Source: Chara braunii
Lineage: Eukaryota; Streptophyta; Charophyceae; Charales; Characeae
Assembly: GCA_003427395.1 (NCBI GenBank)
Contig: BFEA01000164.1
Span: 1,618,469 to 1,648,444 of the forward strand
DNA length: 29,976 nt
Reading direction: 5' to 3'
In this document: positions 8,696 through 18,833 of the stretch, piece by piece
Layout of the letters: every line of letters starts with the position of its first letter
Numbering within the stretch: position 1 is the stretch's first letter
Translations under genes and position numbers: made by a program
The notes under the pieces: generated by a model
Seen by the model: the letters and a program-made list of their open reading frames with translations, nothing else
The model's database searches: none
Told to the model about the DNA's origin: nothing

Positions 8696-9786
8696 ATGGA
8701 TGGATGGAGGGACGGACGGATGGACGGATGGATGGAGGGAGGGACGGATGGATGGAGGGACGGACGGATGGATGGACGGACGGAGGGACGGAGGGAGAGG
8801 GACGGAGGGAGGGACGGAAGGAGGGACGAACGCACAGACATAGGGATGGATGGAGGGAGTGAGGGACGAATGGATGGATGGATGGACGGACGGACGGACG
8901 GACGGACGGACGGACGGACGGACGGACGGACGGATGGACGGATGGAGGGACGGCGGGATGGAGGGATGGACGAACGGACGGATGGAGGGACGGATGGATG
9001 GACGGACGGACGGACGGACGGATGGATGGATGGATGGAGGGACGGAGGGATGGAGGGAGGGACGGACGAGCGAACGGATGGATGGATGGAGGGACGGAGG
9101 GATGGAGGGAGGGACGGACGGACGGATGGAGGGACGAAGGGATGGATGGATGGATGGACGTACGAACAGATGGATGGATGGAGGGACGGACGGACGGATG
9201 GAGGGATGGACGGACATACGAACAGATGGATGGATGGAGGGACGGAGGGATGGAGGGAGGGACGGACAAACGGATGGAGGGACGGAGGGATGGAGGGACG
9301 GAGGGATGGATGGATGGATGGATGGACGGACGGATGGAGGGACGAACGGATGGATGGAGGGATGGAGGGATGGAGGGACGGACGGACGGATGGAGGGATG
9401 GATGGATGGAGGGACGGACGAATGTAGGGACGGAGGGACGGATGGAGGGATGGATGGATGGAGGGACGGATGGATGTAGGGACGAAGGGAGGGATGGAGG
9501 GAGGGATGGAGGGACGGATGGACGGATGGAGGGATGGAGGGACGGGCGGATGGAGGGACGGAGGGAGGGAGGGATGGAGGGACGGACGGATGAAGGGATG
9601 GACAGATGGATGGATGGACGGACGGACGAATGGAGGGATGGAGGGACAGACGGATGGATGGATGGAGGGAGGGAGGGACGGAGGGATGAAGGGACGGACG
9701 GATGGACGGATGGACGGAGGGACGGACGGAGGGACGTATGGAGGGACGGATGGAGGGACGGATGGATGGATGGATGGATGGATGGA
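8117..9786. repeat. 1.7-kb GGAN (N = T, C, G) minisatellite
   Basis: Almost the whole stretch is a tetranucleotide array of GGAT, GGAC and GGAG units in irregular order, with rare one-base variants (GAAT, ACAG, GTAGG). Longer composite blocks recur, for example the string starting GAGGGACGGAGGGATGGAGG at about 9037, 9089 and 9237. Because GGAN with N other than A can give no stop codon in any of the six frames, long overlapping ORFs appear on both strands (minus-strand frames of 436, 606 and 658 codons encoding P-S-[I/V/L]-[H/R/P] repeats; plus-strand G-W-M-D-G-R-T repeats). I treat none of these as genes. Confidence 0.97.
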
Positions 9787-10540
9787 TTTTGACCGAACTG
9801 TTGAAAAAAAAAATAAAAAAAAAATTCGTTCTTTTGGATTCTCTTCCTTCAGTGCACATGCATTGGTTGAAAACTCACCCGAAATAGTGCAACATTTGAA
9901 ATTTATGATTCTCGTTTCTTTTTGGAATTTTAAAATTTCGTTGCTGGAAAATCTGATTTTTTTTTTTTTTCTGTTTGTTGAAATATTGGGTGGTTTTTTT
10001 TTTGTTTTTTTTTTTTTTGATATGGTGGAAATTTCGATTTGCATTGCTTCTCACTATTTCTCGTTATTATTCTGGAAATTTTGATTTTTTTTTTGCATTT
10101 ATTTGTGTTGATTTGTTCATTTCACACATTTTTAACGGTAACGGAAAGTTTGAAATTCGTTGTTTTTCATTATTTTGAGTTGAAAAATCTCTCGTTGCAG
10201 TTTATCTTTGAAGCACAAACGCTCATTTGATTGATTCCGAATTTTTATTTTTTGGAATCCTCGGAACTTGCGAACAATTTTTCGCAGTTCCATTATTTAT
10301 TATTAATTATTATTATCCGTTTGCAGTTTGATCGGGAGACCTACTGAATTTGCAAAATCGAGTTTTTTTTATTATTAATTTCTCGGATTTCTTTTCGCAA
10401 AATTCAAACTTCTATTTTTTTGATTAGTGGCTCCTTATTTGGGCGATCAATCCCACCCACCCCTTCCCACCTATGTTGTTGCCCCCTCATGTCTTCCCTT
10501 CCATCTGTCTTCGGGTACTCCCTACTATGGCATTGGTAAG
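9787..10540. other. T-rich non-coding DNA
   Basis: Long poly-T runs (for example about 9957-9970 and 9994-10018), AT-rich in general, moving to mixed composition after 10440. No coding signal and no clear repeat unit. Confidence 0.75.
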
Positions 10541-10542
10541 TT

Positions 10543-10700
10543 GCCACGTTAGTAGGCCACTTCAGCGGACCACGTCAGTTGTGACACGTCAGTAGGCCAC
10601 GTCAGCAGTGACACGTTAGCAACACGTCAGCCGACAGTCGTGCCACGTCAGCAGCCAAACAACGCCACATCAGCAGTAGAGAGTGCCACGTCAACAGTTC
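10543..10700. repeat. degenerate GCCACGTCAGCAG repeat array
   Basis: About ten imperfect copies of a 13-bp motif around CCACGTCAGCAG are spaced 13-25 bp apart just upstream of the element 2 gag start. The ACGTCA core resembles bZIP (ACGT-core) binding sites. Its position before an ATG would fit a decayed promoter or leader of element 2, but no LTR edge could be placed. Confidence 0.7.
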
Positions 10701-10740
10701 ACCCGCCTGGTCTATGCTCACGCGCTCTCATACAGTCGTC

Positions 10741-11176
10741 ATGGACCAAAAGCCAGGGGAAACGACCGAGGCCGACTAGGCCCGAATGCAGACCTTGATC
10801 AACGAGGCCAAGCAACGGGTCAGATGCGGTAGCGGCCGAAGAGAAGAAGAAGGTCGAGGACGCAGAGAAAGCACGTCTGTTGGCGATCGAACAGAAGCGC
10901 CAGCACGATGAGACAGCAGCAAAGGCTGTCGACGAGGAACACAACACGCGACGAGAGAAGATATTCAGAGGAGAGCGAGCCTTACTCACCATGGCAGTGG
11001 AATGGCGGTCCGAGGCCGAGGGTGGTACACTGAGCGACAACGAACTCAAGATCGCTCTGTTACTCTCCCACTTAACGGACCTCCTGGCGACGTGCATTGC
11101 ACAACAGGAGGACATCCATTCCCTCAACTACGAGGTCAAGCGAGTGAGCAACCGCTTACAGCAGCTGGAGCAATGA
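10741..11176 (+). pseudogene. gag: element 2 gag N-terminal coiled coil
   Basis: An ATG at 10741 opens with MDQKPGETTEAD and is cut by TAG at 10777-10779. The frame then shifts near 10820, and a long charged, Ala/Glu/Lys/Arg-rich helical segment follows (EEKKKVEDAEKARLLAIEQK, then HLTDLLATCIAQQEDIH and VKRVSNRLQQLEQ) until TGA at 11174-11176. Heptad-like spacing of Leu/Ile/Val suggests a coiled coil, typical of the region ahead of the capsid domain in this lineage. No enzymatic motif. Confidence 0.75.
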
Positions 11177-12106
11177 CCTGTTGCCGCCCCTGTTGCCGCC
11201 CCCGTCGCCAGCTCCTCCAACACTTCTCATCGCCTCGACGCATTGGAAGTCGACGCCGGAGCACTCACGAATGGCGTGCAGCTACAACAAACCTCAACTC
11301 AATAACTTGAGCAGCGGATCTGTGCTGCCGCCGCTAACTCGAGCACGACACCACGCGAAATGACTCTGAAGTTCGATGGTCAGGAGATCTTTTGTGACTT
11401 TACGAAGACGGACCCAATTTCGTGGTTCCGCAAGTTCGAGCTCAAGTTATAGCTCCACCACACCAGTGAAGAGAAGAAACACGCGTATTTGTACTCCCGA
11501 TCGGGGGGCGCGTGCCAAGCATGGTTGGACAATCTCTTGTCCAAGTACGGGGTGGTCGCTGCCGACTTGTATACCAAGATCGGTTGGGATGATCTGAAGG
11601 CGGCGTGGCATAAGCGGTTCCAAATAGAGCCGCCGGAAATCAAAGCAATGAACAAATTGTTGACTTTCCAACAAGGCACACTGCTGATCGGCGATTGGAT
11701 TGTCGAGTTCCAACGCTTGGCGTCAATGTCGGACGTACCGATGGGCTTTACGGCCATCAAACACTACTTCATTACGAGGTCGTGTCCGACACTATCCCAC
11801 GCATCGACTCACGTTGCGGAGACTCCCACTACAACAGTAGAGCTCTGCGAGAAGGCTGCGGATAGAACTAATAAAAAAAAATATGTAATCCAACAGCCGA
11901 GCTCTGCGACAAGGCTGCGCAAGGCAAAGGCAAAGGACGCGGCAAATCGACGACAAACACCACGTCAAACCCCGGGCCCGGGGCAACAGCTCACGACCCA
12001 TGGACCCACTATGGTCTCTCGGAGAGCGTATAGAAGCTACGCACGAGAATCCGCTATTGTTTGTGGTGCAACAGCGATCTCCACAAAACAGTGGGCTTTC
12101 CTTTGA
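11177..12106 (+). pseudogene. gag: element 2 gag core domain
   Basis: After an Ala/Pro linker and a TAA at 11303, the frame contains MTLKFDGQEIFCDFTKTDPI at 11360, a TAG at 11450 (KL*LHHTSEEKK), then the gag helical core: GACQAWLDNLLSKYGV, WDDLKAAWHKRFQIEPPE, GDWIVEFQRLASM. This matches the retrotransposon gag family in organisation. The 3' part is disturbed by a 58-bp direct duplication (AGCTCTGCGA.AAGGCTGCG at 11841 and 11899) and by a poly-A insertion. No CCHC knuckle is recognisable; HKRF.IEPP and the preceding Trp mark the conserved capsid helix. Confidence 0.8.
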
Positions 12107-12204
12107 AAGGCAAGGCAAACAGTCGGGAAAGTGAGCACTGTCGAGAGTGAGTTGACGACACTCTCGACGCCTTCGGAACCAGTTGCTACGCGCCCTTCGT
12201 TCCA

Positions 12205-12312
12205 AGGCACATGTGGAAGTCGATAGTCCTCCCATCTTACATTCTTATGAGGTCTTCCGAGGCACATGCGAAAGTCGATAGTCCTCCCATCTTACATTCT
12301 TATGAGGAGTAT
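12205..12312. repeat. about 55-bp tandem duplication inside element 2
   Basis: AGGCACATG(T/C)G(G/A)AAGTCGATAG followed by TCCTCCCATCTTACATTC and TTATGAGG occurs at about 12205 and again at about 12260. The copy is not a multiple of three and shifts the frame between gag and protease. Confidence 0.92.
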
Positions 12313-12669
12313 GCTATCTGGCTCGTTCCTACACTGGGTACTCATGCTCAAGGACAAGACGTATGTGCGACATCCTCTGTCCGGCAGCGGCGACTTAGCG
12401 TCTTCAAGTGGTTCTTCACGGGATTCGGCGCGCGAGTTCAACATAGAGGTAATGGACCCCCTCTCGTCCGAGGATTTCACATGGCTTCCTCTCCCTACCA
12501 CGGGCCGCTTGATGGGACCGCAATGCACAACACTATGCGCTCAACTTCACACATACTTATCCTTCTATGCACCACCAACTTCGCCGACGGATGACGAAGC
12601 TGCGGCGCGGGACATCCTTGCGTACGTTACCAACGTGGCCCGCGAGTTTGCACGCAGCGGTACGATGAC

Positions 12670-13023
12670 AACAACGCACCGCCCCTCTTTGTTCGCATCC
12701 AAGTTGGGCAAGAGTCCTGCAACACTTTGCTGGATAGCGACACAACTCGCAATTTCATGAGCCAAGCCTTTATGCAAAGGGCTGGTCTTGGCGCACAAGT
12801 TCGGAGGAAGGCAAACCCAACGACGATCAAGTTGGCGGACGGAAAAACGCAACAACTTCTCGACCACTACATCGAGGCCGTCCCAGTGTATTTCGCACCT
12901 CTTGCATGCGAAGCAGTGACGTTCGACATTTTGGACACGGACTTCGATATCATTTTGGGAATGCCTTGGCTTGCAAGTGCGGATCACACGGTCAACTCTC
13001 ACTTGCAGACTCTTACCGTTTAG
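12670..13023 (+). pseudogene. element 2 retropepsin-type protease with DSD active site
   Basis: Aspartic protease domain between gag and RT. The active-site loop reads NTLLDSDTTRNFMSQ at about 12721-12765 where the family has DSGA or DTGA, so the catalytic Gly is replaced by Asp. The flap and second half are recognisable (IKLADGKTQQLLDHYIEAVP), ending in the hallmark FDIILGMPWL at about 12946-12972. The frame closes with TAG at 13021. The Gly to Asp change would be expected to abolish the fireman's-grip geometry. The domain identity rests on the DxD-TRNF plus ILGMPWL pair and on position. Confidence 0.85.
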
Positions 13024-13212
13024 GACGCCTTCGACGTCAAAATGCCGTGTACGATTCCTCTCCCGCACCCTTCGATTTGGTGCCAAGTGGTGATGGCCAA
13101 GTTGTTCCGGGCTACTTGTGCTTACGAGCAGCCCGACGAGATAGGCCTATGGGACCGTCGTGGTAGCCGACTCTTCACCCACAAACATCTCTTCGGGTGC
13201 GGTTGCTTGACA

Positions 13213-13762
13213 ATTCGCCGACATCTTCGAGTCACCTATCGGTGTGGTGCCGGATTGGCCGATCTCTCACAAGATCATTCTTAAGGTCGGTGCCGTGCTA
13301 TCGAAAGGATGCATTTATCGCATGAGCGAGGAGTAGCGTACGGTCCTCCGCGCACAACTCGACAACTTGTTGGACAAGGGTTGGGTCCGCCCCAGTAGCT
13401 CCCCATATGGTGCGCCAGTTCTCTTCGTACGGAAGAAGAACAAGGATCTACAATTGTGCATCGATTACCGCAAGCTCAACGCGCAAACCGTTAAGAATGT
13501 GGGGCTTCTTCCTCATATTTACGATCTCCTTGAGCGATTGGGCGGCGCGAAGTACTTTTCCAAGTTGGAATCGAAGTCGGCCTATCACCAGATTTCGATA
13601 AGCCCGAACGATCGCTATAAATCCGCGTTCAAGACACGATACGTGCATTTTGAGTGGGTGGTGATGCCTTTAGGCCTCACCAATGCCCCATCGACCTTTC
13701 AAGCGGCAATGACCAACGAGTTTCGGGCGATGTTGGACCGCTTCGTGCTGGTCTGCTTATAA
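13213..13762 (+). pseudogene. pol: element 2 reverse transcriptase, fingers/palm, frameshifted at the catalytic box
   Basis: The RT lead-in FADIFESPIGVVPDWPISHK starts at about 13217 and the frame carries a TAG at 13334. Fingers and palm follow: KGWVRPSSSPYGAPVLFV, LCIDYRKLN, YFSKLESKSAYHQI (family IDLKSGYHQI, here with the catalytic Asp as Glu), WVVMPLGLTNAPSTFQ, then FVLVCL and a TAA. At the catalytic Y-x-D-D box the DNA reads GTCTGCTTATAACATCCTC; restoring the frame suggests two bases were lost and the second Asp codon became Asn. The enzyme is therefore inactive on three grounds: Asp to Glu in the first motif, loss of YxDD, and the stops. Confidence 0.9.
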
Positions 13763-14828
13763 CATCCTCGTCTACAGTCGGACATTGGAGGATCATCTTG
13801 AGCACCTTCGGCGAGTGTTGGAGACGCTCTCCCATGCCAAGTACAAAGCCAACCTCGACAAGTGCGAATTTGTCCGGCGAGAGTTGGAATACTTGGGCCA
13901 TTTTGTCACACCGGAGGACATCAGTCCATTGTCGGACAAGATTCAAGCCATCCAAGAGTGGCCGGAGCCACGGAACGTCACGGATGTCCGTTCGTTCCTT
14001 GGCGTTGGCGGCTACTGCCAACGTTTTATCAAGGGATACTCGAAGATTGCGGTCCACTTGACCAAACTTCAATGCGAGGACCGACAGTTCAACTTCGGAG
14101 AGGATGCGCAGGGATCATTTTTGGCCCTCAAAGTCGCGTTACTATCTGCGGAGGTCTTGCGCATCTACGACCCACTATTACCAACGCGCGTCACTACTGA
14201 TGTGTCCGGCTATGGTATTGGTGCCGTCCTCGAACAACAAGATGGTGTGGACTGGCACCCGGTAGAGTACTTCAGCAAGAAAATGCCCGTCGTGCACTCA
14301 ATCGATGATGAGCTTCTAGCCTTCGTCCACATGCTCAAGCGGTGGCAACACTTTCTCCTTGGTCGAAGCCAATTCCAATGGGTGACGGACAAAAATCCGT
14401 TGGTCTTCGACAAGACCCAAGATGCGGTCAACAGCACCATCGCGCGCTGGATGACTTTCATCGACCAGTTTGACTTCTTTCCCGATCACATCCTCGAAAA
14501 GTCAAACCGTTTTGCGGAAGCTCTTTCACGGCGTCCTGATCATTGCACTGCAGTCTATTCGACCTTCGAGATGGACGACGACCTGCGGGACAGCTTTATC
14601 CGCGGCTACCACGCCGACCTCGAGTTTCGCGACAAGTATGCCAATTGCTCCTCTCCTAATCTGGCGCAATCGAACTACCAGATCCAAGAGGGGTACTTGC
14701 TTGTCCACACGCGGGGAAAGGACCTTCTTTGTGTTCCAAGTGACTCTCACTTGCGTGCTCGGCTCCTTGGCGAGTTTCACGATGCTCTCGCCACCGGACA
14801 CTTTGGAGTCAATCGAACGATTGGCTGA
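13763..14828 (+). pseudogene. pol: element 2 RT thumb, RNase H and integrase zinc finger
   Basis: Continues the RT in a shifted frame: thumb (KANLDKCEFVRRELEYLGHF, EWPEPRNVTDVRSFLGVGGY), then gypsy-type RNase H with TTDVSGYGIGAVLEQ (catalytic Asp), EYFSKKMPVVHSIDDELLAF (catalytic Glu in DELLAF), WVTDKNPLVF (catalytic Asp) and RFAEALSRRPD, where the usual ADALSRR Asp is Glu. A tether region follows, then the first part of the integrase HHCC finger, GEFHDALATGHFGVNRTIG, with both His. The frame ends at TGA 14826-14828 inside the finger. At 347 codons this is the longest credible open segment of element 2. Confidence 0.92.
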
Positions 14829-14996
14829 CTTTGCGAGCTCTTTTGGGGGCTCGGCCTTCTCAACGACGTCACACGCTATTGCGAGTCATGCGAGGTTTGT
14901 CGATGCTGGAAATCCCGCAATCATCGTTCGTACGACGAGTTGCGACCATTACCGGTCCCCTTGCGCCGAAGGGACGTTTGGTTTAAAGTCTAAGTA
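14829..14996 (+). pseudogene. element 2 integrase zinc-finger Cys pair, 3' fragment
   Basis: In another frame the sequence at about 14876-14996 encodes RYCESCEVCRCWKSRNH followed by LRPLPVPLRRR and a TAA. It supplies the CxxC half of the HHCC zinc finger whose His half ends the preceding fragment, plus the start of the linker to the catalytic core. No DDE core follows; the element is truncated here. Confidence 0.8.
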
Positions 14997-16240
14997 CACC
15001 ACGTGGGTCGTGGTTGTGACTGTTGATTACATTGACTGAATGGTTGACTAGAAATATAGTGTGTGTAGGCGCGCAGACTTAAGGCGCGCGTGATCTCTCT
15101 TCTTGTTGATGATTGCAGAGCCGGCGCAGTTGCCGGCCAAAGTTTTAGTCCTGATTAAACTAAGATTAAAAGATTGTCTGATGATTGGAAGGCTTGATCA
15201 TGACATGTGCATATGTACGGAGAGCGATGTCGGCGGCAGCACGGTTCTGTATAGTCGTGCAGTGAATGTAGAAAGATGACGACCGTGAGGTTGGTTGATA
15301 GGCCGATGTGTGGTTTTGAAACATTTCAGTTCGCGCGTCGAGCAATATTTGCTTATGTAGGTGTCCGCTAGTAAGAGGCTCAGCCTTGGGCCTAACACTA
15401 TTGGTTACGGTGTGGGACCTTCGATAGGGAGATTCAAGGATCGAGGCCAACAACGACGGTGTAGAAGTACTGAAATGGCGTGGAAGAGGCCGAGGGGTTG
15501 AGGGCCCGACAGGGCTATCCTCCTCGGTTTTTGCCATCGACGGAGTTGGTGCGATATTAGCGGTTCCTTTTCCTCGTCTGTTGTTTTTTGATAGTTGAAA
15601 TTTTTTAAATATTTTATTATTTAGCGTCGTATTATTATTAGTTTTATGCTCCGATGTTCTTTGACTCAGACGCGACGCCTGGATTTAAGGGACGTCACGA
15701 CGGTCAGGGACCTTGAGCGCACGCTTCCTTTGGTTGACCTACGGGTTCGTGCGTGTTCGGAAAGCTGGCGAAATTCCTCTATTCCGCCTGGCTTGAGAGG
15801 CGGACCAAAGAGGTCATGTATGGAGAGAGCAGTGGGGTTCGTGGTCGTGGCTTCCCTCGCTTCCCACTTCGAGAGCTTCGATAGCCTAAAGTACAAGGGA
15901 CTCGAGGAACATTTCGAGCGGCCTTGTGGGACTGCAGCCTGGAAGTAGTAGGGGATGCCGGGAGCGGGCAGCCTCCCACCCGCGGTTTGTTGTGAGAGTT
16001 TTGAGTGCGAGTATGCCCTTAGGACCCGAAAGATCGGGAACTGGCCATAAGGCAATAGGCACAGTAGACCCGATAGGCGCAGTGAGCCAAGGGGTACCGG
16101 GGCATAGATGTGTGATATCTGACGTACGAATCGTTCATAGGGCTTGGGTATAGGTGAAAGACTAATCGGACCGTATAGCAGTCGGCTCAGTCGGAATCTC
16201 CCAGATGAACATCCCATATGGTCGGGGAACCGACTGTTTG

Positions 16241-16256
16241 TTGGGCGCTGCGCCAG
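16241..16256 (+). other. LTR-like stem-loop outside a recognised LTR
   Basis: TTGGGCGCTGCGCCAG folds with the same bulged-G arrangement as 2215-2232 and 20077-20094 (TTGG, bulged G, CG / CG, CCAG with one G-T wobble). It is the only sign that a related LTR fragment lies here. Confidence 0.4.
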
Positions 16257-17844
16257 CCTGGAGGAGGTCGACGGGGCTGAAGTTGGTACGAGAAGACCAT
16301 GAAGAGAAAGAAAAGGGCCGAGCCTGGCCGTTGGAATGGGCCAGGTGCATGCGCAGTAAGGAGGCTTAGTGGAGGCTCACAGCGATACGGGCGTGCAAAA
16401 TAGTTCGTCCGACGAGGGTATAGACCACTGGAAAAATATCGGGTCGGATGGTAGCTGAGTCTTCCCCAAGTTCTCCAGTGTAGCTGGAGTAGCCGAATGG
16501 CCTACGGGGTTGTTAACAGTGGAATCGGCTGCTGCGAGCCAGGGAGCTAACTTCGAGAAAATCGAGAGAAGGCAGGCGGGACGGCGGGAAGATGATGTAG
16601 CGGAGGAGATGGTGGAAGCGAGTTGGGTGGAGCGAAAAAAACACAACTCACCTACTCCTTGACGGAAACAGGCGCGAAGGGATGGTAGGTAGGGGGTTTC
16701 GGCCAAGGCGAGCACAATGATGGAGTTAGTTTTGAGGATGGATTAGTAGGATAGGAGTCAGTAGGGGAAAAACGTGCGCGAGGATATGAACAAACGGATA
16801 TGGCAGAAGCGGAGGATTAGTAGTTTGACGAGATCGAGCCGAGGGAAGAGCTTACGAAGAGGTTTTAGTGTCGGGTGAATCCAACTATGACGTTAGTTTG
16901 AATAGAGAGTTAGTAGAACGAGAGGTTAGTAGGAAGTAAAGGTGCGCAAAGGTAGCAGTTGCGCAGAAGCATAGAAAAGCGAAGCACGAAGTTCTCACCC
17001 GATCCGTGATAGAATCATGCTAAGTAACACGATAAGGTGATGTTTTTGGATGTTGCGGGCGTATTGGTAGAGGCGGATTTCGAGTTAGAGTGGCGGATTC
17101 GACGGTACAAGGTGTGAGGCTGCGCGTGGGAAAAGACTATAAAAATGGGGGACAGACCTACCTGGAATCAGCGGAAGATCCATCCCCATGTTGCTCGTTC
17201 TATCGAGAGAGCGGGCGAGGTGAAGTGTCGGGTACGGGATGTAGATATGAGCGATTTCGACGTTGTGTGAGGCTTACCTGATTCGCCTGTAGGCAGTTTG
17301 GCGTTGCTCCGCATCCTGACGAACCTAGTTGCGATAGCGACCAGGTGCATGCTAAGGGTGAGGGGCACGGTATCTTTTTCGATAGCAGGCACAAACGACA
17401 ACAAGCACCCTAAAACGAGGGAAGAAAACAGAGCGAGGGAATCGGGAGAAAGTTAGGAATCTTACCTCAAGGGGGGGGTTGCATGGCCCAGGGTCATACT
17501 ATAGCTACCAAGGGCGGTCGTGCCACAGCGTGTCTGAGGGCAGCTGCAGAGGTGAAATGAGTGCATCCACTGTAGACCACAGAGAAGGAACGAGTCTACG
17601 TGCCTATGTCAGGAGGAGAGTTGCGGGCTGCATTCCTACCGGATCGACGAATTCACTGTTTGTCCCGTTGGACAAGCAAGGCAGCAGCAGGGCTGCATAC
17701 TTACATGTGGGTCGAGGACTGCTTACCTCAATTGGAGTGGTGGGAACAACAAGCCGGCCACGGAGGCTGTAGTTTATCGGTGGGCCGACGGTTTGCTCAG
17801 CCTTTTAACCGGAGTAATGAAAGGGTGACTGCGGGGTCGCAGAC

Positions 17845-17882
17845 TTAGCAATTGGTCGATGTATCACTTGATCCATTGCTAA
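17845..17882. repeat. 10-bp inverted repeat
   Basis: TTAGCAATTGG (17845-17855) pairs with CCATTGCTAA (17873-17882), with one bulged T, across a 17-nt loop. No neighbouring gene explains it. Confidence 0.7.
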
Positions 17883-18587
17883 GCTTTTCTTCACAAAGGG
17901 GGGCCTGTGGACTATGTCTTCTCCTTCTTGCGCGACTCATGCGGCTGTTGAATGAGAAGGTTGCGACTGTTGCGCTCTTGTGATTGACTTTGTACGGTTG
18001 ACTTACTGCTGCATTTTGTTTGCTTTCGCTATGCTGCTGCGCACGGCTGCTGGCCGCGCGTGTCAGCAAGCTGCTACATATTGCTGGGTTGTACAATAGG
18101 TACACGCTGTTGTGCATGGTTGTTGGGCACGCAGTGTCGGCAGACTGCTGTTGTATTCTTACTTGAGCATAACAGCGGGACATGGTTACTACGGCTTGGG
18201 GGAGTGACTAAGCGACAATAAGAGGGCCATTGTTGCGGATTGGAGGGTCGTCAGAAGGTCAATACTCAACAGTTTGACTTTGGTTTGTTCGAAGGTTGCG
18301 TATTTTGGCTGCCATTGCGGGGCTCTCAGGCGCATGAAGGTTTCAAGGCCCTCTCCTGGGAGTTGAGTTGTCCCTCTTCTATATCTCGAGAGTCTGAAAC
18401 CCCTCCTTCTGCCCTTCCCACTCTCAGTCTAATCCTGGTTACGAGAGGAAGGCGGCCGGCGGGATTGCAACCCGTAGGACCACATCAAGGCTCTGTCGGG
18501 ACTCTGCCCACCGATTGCAGGAGCTCTGCTGAAACTCAGTAGTAGTTCTGGAGGCAGGGAGCTGAGAGGTAAACTTTCATCTCCCTC

Positions 18588-18593
18588 TATAAA
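18588..18593 (+). promoter_or_regulatory. possible TATA box upstream of the hairpin array
   Basis: TATAAA preceded by a CTCCCTC pyrimidine stretch lies about 240 bp before the first hairpin. By sequence alone this is a weak call; it is listed because the array downstream would need a promoter if it acts as RNA. Confidence 0.25.
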
Positions 18594-18833
18594 CCCAGGT
18601 ATAACCCCTATTTGTATATCTTGCTACAGTTTGATTGAGTATACTGCATGAATCCCATATTTGACTTTGTGTTTGACTTTCAGGACACAAATGAGACTCA
18701 AGTAAAACAATGTTTGCACAAACTCAGTTTATTTTTATTGTTTGGCTGAAAGCAGATTGTGAAAAGGGTTTGCATCTGGGGGAAAGGCGGAACGAAGGTG
18801 GTTTTGCCTGTGTTTGACTGGGTCAACCAAAGG

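Larger units (their letters stand above)
10741..14996 (+). mobile_element. element 2: degenerate Ty3/gypsy retrotransposon, no LTRs seen
   Basis: A second gypsy-type element of a different lineage from elements 1 and 3. Order: coiled-coil gag N-terminus, gag core, protease, RT, RNase H, integrase HHCC zinc finger. It breaks off before the integrase catalytic core. Neither a PBS, a polypurine tract nor a pair of LTRs was recognised. Reading frames change several times and stops occur at 10777, 11174, 11303, 11450 and 13334, among others. The pol frame 13785-14828 is the longest remaining open piece. Confidence 0.88.
14997..18587. other. long intergenic stretch without recognisable genes
   Basis: About 3.6 kb. 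I recognise no protein domain in any frame; the longest open frames (for example 183 codons on the minus strand near 15666-16217) are not convincing. Structures noted: hairpin GCCGGC-GCAGTT-GCCGGC at 15120-15137; stem-loop TTGGGCGCTGCGCCAG at 16241-16256, like the LTR stem-loops of elements 1 and 3; inverted repeat TTAGCAAT.GG/CCATTGCTAA at 17845-17855/17873-17882; TATAAAAAT near 17138. The 16241 stem-loop hints that part of this stretch may be old LTR sequence. Confidence 0.55.

Noticed and set aside
7959-10044. Minus-strand ORFs of 436, 606 and 658 codons with P-S-I-H-P-S-V-R-P repeats, and plus-strand G-W-M-D-G ORFs
   Set aside because: All six frames are open because GGAN units with N other than A cannot form stops. 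No frame is favoured, and edges run into poly-A/T and unique DNA with no domain.
15666-16217. 183-codon minus-strand ORF
   Set aside because: No recognisable motif; overlaps plus-strand frames of similar quality and is within the range expected for GC-rich intergenic DNA of this length.
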